A program made the translations under genes and the position numbers. The notes below the pieces were generated by a model. That model made no database searches and was not told where the DNA came from. It saw only the letters and a list, made by a program, of their open reading frames with translations. A DNA stretch of 64,000 nt, taken from Chrysaora quinquecirrha (lineage: Eukaryota; Cnidaria; Scyphozoa; Semaeostomeae; Pelagiidae). Of this stretch, positions 1 to 11,608 are shown in pieces (within the stretch, counting starts at the first letter, position 1; every line of letters begins with the position of its first letter). The stretch lies in assembly GCA_014526335.1 (NCBI GenBank), contig JACTAT010000001.1, positions 778,733-842,732 on the forward strand. Reading direction: 5' to 3'.

Positions 1-176
1 GAGGTTCTTTACGAAAACAAGCCCAAATATAGGGAAATTTACGTGAAAAAGTTAACCATTTGGACAGCACATCTAGTATAATGAACAATTGAAGTACCCC
101 AAGTGGGTCCTTGTGGCTTCAAAATCACGAGTTTTGGTCAGTTCTGGAAAAGCCGGAGCACATTCTTTATATCTTA

Positions 177-642
177 GGGGCCGATTATATGATAGTTTTC
201 AGCCCGGGCTAGAATTTCAGCTCGGTTAGTCGGGTTGAAATTGGCGTGCGATTATATGAACGTTTCCAGCCGGGCTGAAATCGAATACCTATAGACAAAT
301 GACGCCAACATTGACACGTTTTGACACGAAACTAAAACCACAGTCAAACTGGGCTTGTGCAAAGAGAATTCCTAGCCCAGGAATGTAGCCAGGGCTGGAA
401 AAAATTTGCAATTACATGAGAAATCTCAGCCCGTTCAAGCGGGCTAGAAATCCTAGCCCGCCTAGCTGAAGGAGGGCTGGAATTCCAGCCCGGGCTGAGT
501 TTTCAGCCCGGGCTGAAATTATCTCATGTAATCACAAAATCAATTTTGCAGAGAATTGGCCGGAGAGGAGGGCTGAGTTTGCAGCCCGTTTAACCGGGTT
601 GAAATTCCAGCCCGGGCTGAAAACTCTCATATAATCAGCCCC
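177..642. mobile_element. MITE with ~38-bp terminal inverted repeats and TTA target duplication
   Basis: The ends are inverted copies of each other: GGGGCCGATTATATGA on the left and TCATATAATCAGCCCC on the right, both continuing into AGCCCGGGCT motifs. TTA flanks both sides (174-176 and 643-645), the duplication typical of PIF/Harbinger elements. The interior is a nest of further palindromes built on CAGCCCGGGCTG and ATTACATGAG/CTCATGTAAT. No coding capacity is visible, so it is a non-autonomous element. The superfamily assignment rests only on the TTA duplication. Confidence 0.8.
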
Positions 643-1423
643 TTAGTAATGTTTACCGAAACTTCTTAGAAATTTGGGCACTGAGGTACCTAAGAAAATG
701 ACTGCTTGAAAAAAATCAAGTGCAAAAAACAAGCTTGAGGAATACTTTATATTAACCTTTCAATTCATTCACTCATGCTGACGAAATGTTGGTTGGTTGA
801 AAACCGGCGTTTTCTTTGTATTAAGAGAAAGCGGATTTGAGGAAACTAGTGAGGTTTTATTGGACAATACGGGGATCATTTCTTAAAGAAGATTACTTAA
901 GACGACACAGCTAAACATGGCTTATCCAAATAAATCGTATGTTTTTAAACTCTTTGGTCAAGGTAGAAAATTGTGAAAAAATCGACCAAAATCACTGAAA
1001 ACTCGGCTGGTTTTGAATAATAATGAAACGTTGCAAAAAATTTTTATAACTTGTCTCGTTTACAATGTACTATTTTTATACAGATGAAAGTAAGCGAAAG
1101 AATTTGAAAATAACGAGAAACAACAGAAACATCTCTGGACATACTTATAAGCTTTTTTCGCCTGATGCTCCTCAGAGTATGAACGTCAGAAACAGACGGA
1201 AAAAATTGACTTAGGCGGAATTTATACCCAGATGCGAATCGAAATGCACCAACAATTTCAATAACAGGCAAAAACGGAAAATGCACTTGAATGCGAAACA
1301 ATGACCAAAAACAAGTCAACATGATCCAAAACGCCCCAAAAGGACCCGATTTTTACATTTGTTGAAAAATGTTGCTTTGCAGCCTTTTATTGGTCCAAAA
1401 AGAGTGCCAATTTTAACAGGTAA
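643..1423. other. intergenic, no gene seen
   Basis: AT-rich sequence with short open frames only and no splice-bounded exon that I can support. Bases 1-140, left of the first MITE, belong to a dispersed repeat that reappears at about 12360-12495. Confidence 0.5.
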
Positions 1424-1702
1424 GACCCTGGCAAAACGATAAAACATTGTTGGCCCAGCATTTGAGATTTGCTTTACAAGCAATGTTTGACCGTTTGGCC
1501 ACATCGCTAAACATTGCTTGACAAAAAAACTGCGAAGTTGCTTAGCAATGTTCTTGAAAAACTTCAAAAACATTTTCTGCTTTAAGTAAGAAAAAATGCT
1601 TGGCGAGCAATGTTTCGCGATGTGGCTAATTGGTCAAACATTTTGCTTAGCAAGCATATTTCAGATGTTTGGCGAACAGTGTTTGATCGTTTTGCCAGGG
1701 CC
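1424..1702. mobile_element. MITE of the GGCCCTGGCCAAACG family (TAA/TTA target duplication)
   Basis: Begins GACCCTGGCAAAACGAT and ends ATCGTTTTGCCAGGGCC, an imperfect terminal inverted repeat, with TAA on both sides (1421-1423 and 1703-1705). The interior repeats the AACATTG, TTTGCTT and CAAGCAATG words seen in other copies of this family in the window. Non-coding. Confidence 0.75.
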
Positions 1703-2110
1703 TAACTATTGTGTCTTATTTGGCCTCGTTTGCTCAACCGAGTGCTCAGCAGTTGTAACAGAAAATAAGAATAATGGAAATAGGAAAATGGTTAAGAAAA
1801 AGGGAACCTTTTTAGCGTCGGTGGTTGCCCGTCAACTTCTTCGTCACAATTTTCATCTAGAATCGCCGGCATTCTTTTCTGTCCTCGTCTTTTCCCAGTA
1901 GAAATATCTTGCTCCTAAAACATCGATGAATCCCTTAGAATATACTGTAATTCATTTCAAAATTTCGAGGGACAGCGGAAATTTTCTGGGCATACTTAAA
2001 AGTTTTTTTCGTCTGACACTTTTGAGATTTTCAGTGTTTGTGAGAGTTTTAGTGTTTCGGTCTGCTTCTGACGTTTATACTCTGAGGAGTTTCCGACGAA
2101 AAAAAGCTTA

Positions 2111-2516
2111 CACGCTTTTTTTTTATAAGGAACCACTTTATAAGGAACCTACATGTAGAAGGCCCGAAAATTTAAAGAACTTATACTACTACAGAGAAAA
2201 TCATTAAGGAACTTTTGAATGTTGAATATTTTTATCACTGCAAATAATCAAGAATTAGAAAGCCGGTTCCATTCATTTGCAGTCGAAAACCACATAAATT
2301 GTACGTTAAGCATGTATCAAATGTTTCCTTGAGTATTCTCGAGCTCTGCTTACATGCAAGTGTCTCTCTTTTATTGTTAAGACCACTGTATGTGCAGTTA
2401 AAATTAAGGAACTATTAAGGAACTTTTGGAACTACAATTACCTCAAAAGAGGCCCAAAAATAAGGAACTTTAAGAACTAGGCCTTGAGGTAGGTTCCTTA
2501 TAAAAAAAAAAGCGTG
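2111..2516. mobile_element. MITE with CACGC(T)nATAAGGAACC ends and TA target duplication
   Basis: The terminal inverted repeat is CACGCTTTTTTTTTATAAGG on the left and its complement ending GCGTG on the right; TA flanks each side. Internal words AAGGAAC and GTTCCTTA recur in both orientations. Copies of the same element lie at 14912-15309 and 31108-31511. No transposase is encoded. Confidence 0.85.
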
Positions 2517-2733
2517 TATAAGTATGTCCAAAAAATTTTCCGCTGCTTCTTGCAATTTTGAAATTTTGTGCTGCTCAAAGACTTTACACGTCGAAAACAT
2601 ACCCAAACAATTGACCAAAACAATTGAAATTCAATTTCTTAGTGCACAATGCATCTGTTTTGTGTATAGCCTGCATTGAGAAGATAAACTGTATCCCTCA
2701 TTTCCATCTGTATCTGGCTTTATATTTGTCTTA

Positions 2734-3258
2734 GGCCCGGCCAGAATGTTGGTTAAGCCGCGGTTACACGTGTGACTTTTTGCTTGAAATGTCCCAATGG
2801 CGACATAGCTAACAGATTCAAAAACTGTCGCCGCGACCGGAAAAGAGAGTCGCACGTGTAGCCTAGGGATGGATTTTCGAACAAAATGTTCTGCAATCTT
2901 AGAAAATACGGTCGCAGAACATTGATTTGGTTGATGAATTCAGGATTTTAATGGCAGGACATTCTCAGATGTATCGCGTCACCATTTCAAGCAAAAAGTC
3001 GCACGTTTAGCCGCGGCTTTAAACATCTGAATTTTACTTGTCAAACACGATGGACCTTTTGGCCACATCACAAAACATTGCTTGTCAAATATTTTCTATT
3101 TAATACAAGCGAATCATGTTTTTGAACTTTTCACAAACATGTCAAGCAACTCTGCTTGTCAAGCAATGTTTTGCGTCGTAGCCAAACGGAAAAGCAATTC
3201 TCTTGAAAAACAAATGTTAAATTTTTGACAAAAATTGTTTGATAATTTAGCCAGGGCC
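2734..3258. mobile_element. MITE of the GGCCCTGGCC family carrying a nested second MITE
   Basis: The outer ends GGCCCGGCCAGAATG and TAGCCAGGGCC are flanked by TTA at 2731-2733 and 3259-3261. Inside, 2756-3018 is a second inverted-repeat element with ends AGCCGCGGTTACACG and TTAGCCGCGGCT and its own flanking TTA. The inner element must have inserted after the outer one. Neither codes for protein. Confidence 0.65.
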
Positions 3259-3373
3259 TTAGTCTATTATTTCGGTTCGTTATAGATGTTCAGACGTTTG
3301 TTTTACACTCTTTGTCAGATACAAAATCTGTTTATTATGGAAATATCATCAGAAGCATCTATCTTTTACATAC

Positions 3374-3407
3374 CCTCTCTTTTTCATCATCTGTATCCTC
3401 ATCATCC
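3374..3407 (-). CDS. candidate acidic micro-exon of the XRCC4-like gene
   Basis: A 34-nt minus-strand segment bounded by a good acceptor (TTTACTTTTACAG) and a good donor (GTATGT). One frame reads DDEDTDDEKER, like the acidic stretch that follows the coiled coil in XRCC4. However, the exon at 4093-4128 ends in phase 1 and this frame needs phase 2. Either an exon between them is missed, or an internal acceptor (CAG|ATGATG) is used, giving DDEKER. Treat it as a candidate only. Confidence 0.35.
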
Positions 3408-3721
3408 CTGTAAAAGTAAAACTCATTTTATTGCCAATATTATCTGCTATTTTTAAACTATTTACCTTTGAAACTTAGGATGACGGTGATAAGCACATAT
3501 GCGGCAAATAATATGGAGTTAAAATCCACTAACTCTTGCCCCCTGGCAAACAATCAAACACTTCTAAAGATATGCTTTGATTTTATCTCTACTATGATAC
3601 TTACTCATTTGAATCCCCTCTATTTGATCCCGCTACATCTTGTGCTGAAAGAAGGAATCCTTATTTTAGAATCGATTTACTTATCTTGCTTTGCTTAACT
3701 AACCCATAATAGATCACTTCG

Positions 3722-4045
3722 GTAAAATTAAAATTTTTCAAAATCACAAGATATCAATTTTTCGATGTGAAAATCGTATAAAGCACCCAAAAATTAGTCT
3801 AGGTGCAAAGCACTTGTATTACTATCTCAGCACTTGTATTATCAATTTTACAAGCGTTCAGAGTTTACGATTTATAAGGACCTTGACTGAGTCGGGTAAA
3901 AGGTTTCACCAAGTTCATTTTTTGCGGTCAAAGACTTCATGAAATTGGGAACTTTGAATACTCATAAAATTAAGAATACAAGCGCTTATAAGATTTTCGC
4001 ATTGAAAACTCGATATCTTGCGATTTAGAACAATTTTAATGTGGG
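3722..4045. repeat. inverted-repeat element inside the XRCC4-like gene
   Basis: Imperfect inverted ends: AAGATATCAATTTTTCGATG near 3750 is complemented near 4015 by CATTGAAAACTCGATATCTT. It lies between the exon at 4093-4128 and the micro-exon at 3374-3407, so it is intronic if both exons are real. Exact borders are uncertain. Confidence 0.5.
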
Positions 4046-4092
4046 CAGCCGTCTACCAAAAAATTATCTATAACTTAAATCAGTAATTTCAC

Positions 4093-4850
4093 CTTCTCTT
4101 CGCTGACTTGAAATCAAGTTGTCTTTGCCTAAAAGAATAAAGGCTGGAAAGTTATTTAGACTGAATATAGTTTTATATGTACAACGTACTGATCTGCAAT
4201 GTTAACATATGGGGAAATGATGTTTTTAGCACCTGTGGCTATGATCTCAGGAGAAGATGAACTAACGAGACCTCAATATTCGACTTATCACTAACTACAC
4301 TGAAAATGTGAAGGAAACACCGCTGGGTGATTCATCCTCTGTTCAAATATTAGAAATTAGCGATTTGAAAGTCACTCACATGGTTTCTTTAATTCCCTGA
4401 TCTTTGTTTTTTTGGCATTCAGTAGGGCTGTGAACTGAGAAATAAAAACAATGTTCACTATTGAAAATTAAAATCAGTATATATTGTATAGTTTGAATCC
4501 CCGGAGTAGGCAGACCCATTAAATAGTAGGAAGTGTAAGCTTTCTGTTAAGCAATCACTACGTATTATATTGGAAGTTTACAGGACAAATTATATTAATT
4601 ATCAAACCTTTTGAAATAAATCCTTTTCCATGTTATTCTTTGCTTTGACACATTCCTCCAGTTTCTAAGGAAGTTATTAAATGAATATAACTAAAAACCC
4701 TAAAGTCATTCATATTTTAGTAATCATAAACATGTGTCCAAACACAAGACCAACAAATTTCAGCAAGTTAGAAGTTTTGCGCACCTTCAGGGATGCTTCT
4801 CTCTCCTTCAGCAATTTCTGATTAACTGTGCTCAGCGTGGATATCTCAGC
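4093..4850 (-). CDS. XRCC4: XRCC4-like DNA end-joining protein, partial (coiled-coil exons)
   Basis: Four minus-strand exons with matched splice sites and phases: 4785-4850 (22 aa, phase 0 out), 4608-4664 (19 aa, phase 0), 4380-4434 (18 codons plus 1 nt, donor GTGAGT) and 4093-4128 (GC completes the split codon). The second reads KLEECVKAKNNMEKDLFQK and the third FTALLNAKKTKIRELKKP. These align with the XRCC4 stalk that binds DNA ligase IV, around human residues 160-200, including the KKTKIR core. XRCC4 is the ligase IV scaffold in non-homologous end joining. The globular head exons should lie upstream, at higher coordinates, but that space holds a minisatellite and then the start of duplicated block A at 5567. 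The gene therefore looks broken or mis-joined. Exon similarity is recognised by eye; the fragment is too short to exclude a close paralogue. Confidence 0.75.
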
Positions 4851-4969
4851 CTAAATGTTGATAATACAGTTATCCTTTTAAAAAAAATAAATTTGCTTGT
4901 CTTATATAAAAGCTATTTGATTGATTGCCAAGTCATGGGGGTTTGAATCTAAGTTAATTGGGTAGAAAT

Positions 4970-5275
4970 CTACCCTGGTCATGAGTTCAAATCCATATTG
5001 GTCAAAGGTTCAAATCCACAATCAATATGGGCTCCAAATTGGTAAAGGGTTTAAATCTACATTGTTCAAAGGTTCAAATCAAAAATTGGTCATGCAGGTC
5101 ATGGGTACAAATTCATAATGGTCATGGGTTCAAATCCACATTGTTCATGGGTTCAAATCCAAACTGATCATGGGTTCGAATCAACAATTGTCATGGATTG
5201 GTGCAAACTCGTACTGGTCATGGGTTCAAATCAAAACTGGTAATGGGTTCAAATCCACACTGTTCCTGAGTTCAC
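4970..5275. repeat. minisatellite of about 20-25 bp units containing GGTTCAAATCC
   Basis: Degenerate tandem units of the type GGTCATGGGTTCAAATCCA. At least four units contain the exact word GGTTCAAATCC, which fits the RNA polymerase III B-box consensus GGTTCRANNCC; the others differ by one or two bases. It may have grown from a tRNA-derived SINE. It lies just upstream of the XRCC4-like exons and about 300 bp from the border of block A. Confidence 0.75.
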
Positions 5276-5566
5276 CCCTCCACGCGCTCCTCGTCTGGTC
5301 AAGACGCGCGTAATTTCACGCACCTCGTTTCTTGTGATTCCTTAAAATCACGCTTCTCAAAAGTTTTTAGTGATCTTTGAATAAAAAATATCTTGATTCT
5401 GCTAATCACATAATTGATATTTAGTGGCTGTCATTGAATAAAAACAATCCAACCGCTGATAGATTGATGATGTTAATCATCTGCGTTGTGTGTTTACGTG
5501 TTTGCGTAGTGATATCCGAGTTCTTTGTATAATATCTCCTACAGTTAAGCTTTATTTGCAAAAGTT
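5276..5566. other. spacer up to the duplication border, no gene seen
   Basis: AT-rich sequence without a supportable exon on either strand. The XRCC4 head-domain exons were looked for here and not found. Homology with the second block begins at about 5567 (AAATGCAGTTTAG, matching 21808). Confidence 0.5.
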
Positions 5567-5607
5567 TAAATGCAGTTTAGTCGCGTTAATCCAGAAAATT
5601 CACAAAA

Positions 5608-8600
5608 TTACCTACCATCACAAGCAGATTCCACATCCATGGACGCACTTGCTCGCACTTCATGTTCAAGATCTTTCATTCTTTTGTCCTGTACGTCGAT
5701 CTTTCTCTTGAAAGCAGCTTCTTGTCTTTCCAATCGATCGATAAACGATTCTCGTTCCTTCAAACGATTTTGATAATCAGCAACATCTTTCATCGTTTTA
5801 TCCAATTTCTCTTTCAACTTTTTCGTTCGCTTGCTTGTCTCTTCATCGACGGCTTTCTTAAAATGCTCTAAATCATGTTGTTTTCCTTCAGCTGTAACGT
5901 TCCGGTTTTTATCACCATCGTATTTACCGGATAACAACATATCGAAATCAAACTCCGATTTATTTTTTGCTTCAATCATCTCTAATTCTATCTCTAACGA
6001 TTTCACTTTTTTCATGATCATTTCAACTCGGTATTCCGCATCTTCTTTTTCTTTTCTTTCAAGCTTCAATTGATGATGCAATTCTTTCAATATCCCCTCA
6101 GTTTTATTCTGAATCTCCTCAATCTCGTTTTCATATTGCTTCATTATCTGGCCTCTCATGACTCGCTCTTCCGTAAGCCTCTTTCTAATATTTTCATAAG
6201 CCTCGGTTAGACGAGACTCAAGTCGTTCGTATTCGTCTTCGTACTCTTTTATCAAATGATTCCTCGCCAGTTTCTCTTTCTCAATATCGTTATTCAGAGA
6301 CACCAACTGTCTACCAAGCTCCTCCGCTTTCTCTTCCATCGCATTCATCTTCGCAGTGACGGCCGCTTTATCTGAAGATATTAAATACCGAAATACCCCT
6401 ATCTGTTCTGTTAGATACTGGACAAGCTCCTGGGGCTCGAGAGAGTTTTCTTCCATTCCCAAAAGCTTCAAGTCGCCATCACAGATCTCTCTCAGACGAA
6501 GTACTTCATGTGCAAGTCTGTTCAGCTCTACTGAGAACTTCTCTTTGTTCAAAGATTGAAAGTCAAATGCTTTTCTGTTGTGAGATTGTTCATCCTCTCT
6601 TTCCTTGAGTTTCATTTCAAGTTGCTTCGACCTGTTTTCGTTAATGAAATTCATAATTTCTCGAAGTTCCTGAAGCTGTCGATCTTTGGCATTCAAAAGA
6701 GCCTCTTGCCTTTCAAATCTCAATTTTTCTTCTTGTACTCTGTCTATGGTAGGCTGACCATCAACTATTTTATCTCCATTAGGTGTAAGACCGCTTGAGG
6801 CATTTCCCCCTTTTCCTTCACCATTCTCTAACACCTGGTCTATTTCCAGGGCAGTAATTTTTTCTGAAAGCTCGAAATTTCGAAGCCTCTCTTTCGCTAG
6901 TTCGTCTTGCAAGCAAACGAGGTCAAGTCTTAAAGCCTCGTTTTCAGCTCCAGTCTCGTTTTCAGCTTCTTTTACTCCGTTTCCTAGTAGACTTCTTGCC
7001 ATATCTTCATCAACATCAGATCCGTCCACGGCATCAAAGGAGTTCTCTGCATCAAAATCGGCATCGTAATTACTATCGGCTTTTGTGGCATCATCAACAT
7101 AAGGGAATGTTCTATATCAATACATTCCGATGAAGCAACATTTGCATCAGCGGCAGTACAGGTAGAAGCATCAATTTTCGTTGCACCTTTCATTGCATCG
7201 TCCTTGTCTTCTACCTCCTCTCTTTCCTGGAATCTCGATTCTCAGAATCCGTCGATTTGCTCTTCCGCTTCGTTTGATCAGTCATATCACTGTCTTCATC
7301 GGAGCCATTCAACGAAAAATCGTCTTCCGAAACATTGTACTGATTTTCCGACGCAAACCTATCCTCAATCGCATCCACTTCGCCTCCAGATTGCCGCAAT
7401 TTCTTGATTTCCTCAAACATATCAATATGCTTGATCTGCTCCTTCATCAAATCATTCTGCAACTCGCGCTTTTGCGATCGTAAACTGGCAACTTCTTCGC
7501 TCAGATATTTCTCACGACTCAGTATATCCTCGAGTGTTCGTTTGACGTTTTCGTATTTATTCTTTGTCGTGTCGGCTGTAACCTGAAGTTCGTCCTTTTG
7601 CTTTGACAGGTCAATCAGTTTATCAATCACTGCGTTTATCTCACTACTCGGAATCTTCTCAATCTGCGAATTTTTACTCGAGTTTAGCTCGTTTTCTAGC
7701 TTTGTAACCACCTCACGTTCCGTGCTAAGTAAGTCTCTTAGCGTGTCTACATGTTCATTGAGCATTTCCTCATCATTGTATCCAATTTCATGTCCCTCGT
7801 TCTCTTGCTTTGTCCCGCGGTTTTTACGCAGACGGGAAAGCTGCGCCAGGGCTACTACGGCAAACATAATGGTGAGCAGTGGTCCCAGCACTCTGATGTA
7901 GTTATACGCGGCTAATTGCACGTCATCGCTGATGCTGACGTTAGCTGCACGGTACCAGGCGATAAGACCTGCAAAAAGAAGGACAGCTATTGTAGCGATG
8001 TTTATACTTTGGAAATAGGCCTTATTTTCATGGCGACTAGAGCCTTCCAGCTTTCCTTTCTTCGCTGATAAAGCTTCTGCATTTTCCGAAACCTCTTTTC
8101 GATCGGCTTTTACAGACTTTTCTTGTGGATTTTCTACAATGTCGGCATCCAAATACGAACTTCCATTAGCTTGCTTAGGCCCAAACCCATGATTCTGCAG
8201 CCATTGAAATTTCAACGTCAGGCGCTTTTTCTCTTGGTATTTCCTAATCGCTCGTTGCAACTGTCGCTCCAGCCTCTCAATGGCCTGCCTCTGTTTGGTG
8301 ATGATTTCATAGTCCTTCTCAATAACGACCTCCATTTCTTTCAGCTCTTCAGATATCTGTTTCTCCTCTTTCTTCGACTGCTCAACATGTGATAGAAGAC
8401 TTTTTATGGTTTTCTGGTAACCCTTTGTATTAGAATTTGCGTATTCCAACGCAGTGTCCGTTTTATACATCATTATTGCTATTGCTACGAACAACACGGT
8501 TAAAATAGGCAACGCTCCGAAATCATCAACATAAGCAGCGCATAAACAAGCGCAGATTACCATACACAAGTACTTTATGTAAAATGACTTTGCTCGAACT

Positions 8601-10640
8601 GGATTTCCACTTTTAGAATCTTCCTCGGATTCATTTGTTCCAAAGCCTTGTTTATCGCTCTTTGTACTCTCTAAATGCTTGATTTCCTCCTTTAGCGCTG
8701 TAATCGTTTCTCTTTCTCCTCCGTCTCGCTTAAACGCTTTATTCGCAGTACGTCAATCTCTCTTTTCATCAGCATAAAGTCCTTATTCGTTGCCTGGTTT
8801 CTCTCTCTTAAACTCTGAAGCTCTTTCTCCAACGTGCTTTTACTCGCTTTCAAATAACGGATTTCCTCTTGCAAGTCATAAGGCAACTTTTCCATCGCCT
8901 GTCCGAACGTATCAGTCATAAACTTATCGTAAATCTCACCAAAATACCGAAAGTTCTCGTCATCTAGTCTCAAAACCGCGTCTTGCAAAGCTCGTCGTAG
9001 TTTATGGTCGTTCTCGGGTAATTCCTCGCCTTTCGCCTTTGTTTCGCTTTCTAGTCGTATCCTCGGTCTCTTCATGACCTTGTAAACAAAGAACCACAAT
9101 GCTGATATACCAGATACAGCGTACACGAAATCGATATGGAAAACATACTGAGCAACAGATGCTAGCGTTATCGTGAGCAATATCAAGGTTGCTAGTTTGA
9201 CGAATGCAACGAAAGTGGTCAGGATTTTCTCACTCGTGCTAGGCACTTCATTAATCGAGTGGGTCGACTTTTCATCAATTGGTACTTCGTCGGCAAGCTG
9301 CTCATTAATTTCAGAGCTATCGGTAGTAGCCCTGTTGCTTTCGTGTTCTCGCCTTGTGCTCCCTACTTCTAGCTCCTCGGCCTGCAGGTCTTCTCTCGTA
9401 TCGGCAGAGTTTTCCCTTGTTTCTTCCTCCTCGTCTACTGATGTTCCAAGTGCATTCGTTTCTTCTACCTCACTGCGAGTTTCATGCATATCCTTTGACT
9501 CATCAGCACTTATTTTCTCACCAGCAGTCTTCCCCATTTCCTCACATTTTGCATAGTACATATCATACAAATTCGACACTTCTAAAATTTGTCTATTCAG
9601 TTCAACATTCTGCTCTCGTTCCATCTCAAGCTTCTTTTCAATGCACCAACCTCCTTCTCAAGAGCGTCTTTCTCGGCATCGCTGACATCAGACCTCGCCT
9701 TCAGTTCCGCTGACAAAAACTCGCACTCCTCAACTCGTCCTTCATATTCTTCCCTCAATGTTTTCATCATAGCCTCTTTTTCGGGATTAACCTCCATTCC
9801 AGCTAACTCGATAGTCGAACTCATTCTTCGAATTTCGTGTCTTTGACGCTCGTTCTCTGCTGACTTTTCGTCGAGATTCATTTCCAAATTACTGATGACT
9901 TCTCTTTTGCTTTCCAATATTCTTATATTTTCAGTCTTGAGTTTTTCTATTTCTTCTTTGAGCTCTTCATTTTGTTTTATAAGCTGAAACATGTCCGCCA
10001 TTAGGTCCTCCATTTCTTGATTTTGCTTTTCCTTCTCTACAAGTTCTTCCTTCTCCGTCAAATTCTTCTCTAACTCTTTGACATTCCCATTATTGCTCTC
10101 ATCTCCAAATTTTTCCTTGACATCATCACCTCCCGTCTCCATGGGTCTAATTTCCTCTATTTCCGTCCCTCCCCCCTTTGCAATCTTTTCTTTCTTTTCC
10201 AGTCGCGCCTGCAGCTCAATAACTTGTTTTTCAAGCTCCTCCTTCTCTTTCAGGCTCTCCCTCCCACTCTCCATAATCATATCCTCCAAATCACGCCGTT
10301 GCTGTTTTTCAATGTTCAGTGTCTTCTTCAGCATCTCAATTTCACAATCTTTTTGCTCCAAAAGTTTATCACAAACTTCTGCTTGGTTCGTCCATTCTTC
10401 TATCTGATCCTCCAAATTTCTAATCCGTCCGTCTTGTTCCGAAATCTTCCCTTTAGGTACTCAATCTCAGACGTTTTTCCGCTACCAGATGCGTCAGAGA
10501 ACTCGTCAAAACAAGCTCTTCTTGTAACTCTTTTTCAAACTCTCCATATTTTCTTTGCCCACTTTAGGGTGCTCTTTTTCTACCCCACTCTCCATGCTGC
10601 CTTGCTGTGTAGGCTCTTCCCTAGGCTTCGTCTGGGACAT
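5608..10640 (-). pseudogene. copy A of the giant coiled-coil membrane protein gene, frameshifted
   Basis: Same gene as 21848-26884, starting with the same MSQTKP at 10640 and ending at the same splice-donor-like stop. Compared with copy B, seven single bases are missing, near 10533, 10478, 10450, 9636, 8708, 7224 and 7104, and every loss is inside a run of T, C or G. The first three together restore the frame after about 28 codons; the later four break the protein into separate open segments. One three-base insertion near 8585 keeps frame. Outside these points the reading frames are preserved and substitutions are few, so there is no sign of long decay. It is either a very young pseudogene or an intact gene with consensus errors from long reads. 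I lean towards consensus errors. Confidence 0.8.
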
Positions 10641-10771
10641 TTTTGTTTAGCTTACGGTTTATGCCTTAATTTTTAATCTTCATCGTCGCTTTGATACTGC
10701 TTCATTTCTGAAAGAAAGTTTTAATGATCTGCATATTCAATTTATTCGAACATGAAGCTTAGACTACAGGT

Positions 10772-10779
10772 CTTTTATA
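10772..10779 (-). promoter_or_regulatory. TATA box of the coiled-coil gene, copy A
   Basis: TATAAAAG on the minus strand about 130 bp upstream of the start codon at 10640, next to a second TATATATA. The same arrangement is found in copy B at 27017-27024. Confidence 0.5.
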
Positions 10780-10951
10780 GCTATATATACACGCATGTAT
10801 ATAAGAAGACGAATTATAGGAAAGTAGTATTTAGCTCCACGCTTTATTTTAACGAAGTTCTGTATCTTCTTTACTGGGTTTTTCAAGCTTAAAAGAACTT
10901 TAGAATTATGCAGATTTTCAGAAGATTCTTTCGTCAGAGCCTGAACACTAA

Positions 10952-11599
10952 AATAGAACTTTTCAAAGGGTCTGGGTCGGCGCGAAATTTTTCTGGAAAA
11001 TGGTAGACGTTTTAAGTAAGGGAGTCCTCTCTACGAGTAAAGACCTGAATTGCGGTCGTTTCAGGAGAAGTATTGCAGAAAATATTGCTTCCAATTCATG
11101 TTTAATGGGAAATAAAGTGAAAGAAAGGTTTCAAGTGCCAGTTTATCTGCTGTAGGAGGCGTTTAATCAAATATTTTCCTTTTTGTGAGTTGCTTGCATC
11201 TTGTTTCCTGAGTTTTGGCAGAAAATTTTAGCATTTACTGTCACAGATACCATTTCTCTCCCAGAGTCAGGAAAAAGTTACGGTAACACGGTCATTGACC
11301 GGAGGAAGGTCAATTAGAACAAAAGAAGATATTTTGCCACGCCCAAAACACACCTATTTTTCTTTGTTAAGTGAGGAAGGTTTAAAGTTAGGGGTATTTT
11401 TGTCTGGAGGAAGGTTGAACACTTTCTGGAATCTGTTCTCTCCTATTTGTTATTTATAAGTATAATCTGCTGCACTAACTCTCCTAAAGCAACTGTAATC
11501 AAGGTCGCTGCATGCAGAGACATCTGGACTGAAGGAATCCTCTCTACCATTTTCCAGAGAAGTATCGCATCGACCCAGGCGTCTTTGGAAACATCTATT
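10952..11599. mobile_element. fold-back element with AATAGACCTTTTCAAAG ends, copy A
   Basis: The left end has AATAGAACTTTTCAAAGG and CTGGAAAATGGTAGAC; the right end has the complementary CTACCATTTTCCAG and finishes CATCTATT. The same element lies at 27191-27838, and relatives at 18139-18822 and 34377-35062. Non-coding. Confidence 0.65.
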
Positions 11600-11608
11600 G
11601 TGAGATTA

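Noticed and set aside
3467..3550. Minus-strand exon candidate encoding a membrane-like stretch (LFAAYVLITVILSFK), acceptor TTTGCCAG, donor GTAAAT
   Set aside because: Its only open frame needs phase 2 from the preceding exon, while the XRCC4-like exon at 4093-4128 ends in phase 1, and a membrane helix does not fit XRCC4.
4970..5275. Regularly spaced repeats that could suggest a CRISPR array
   Set aside because: Units are degenerate, spacers are not unique, and the context is a spliced animal genome.
4850..5608. Fusion transcript of the coiled-coil gene copy A with the XRCC4-like exons
   Set aside because: Joining phase 1 of the large exon to the phase-0 exon at 4785-4850 gives an immediate stop (GGC TGA), so an in-frame fusion is not supported.
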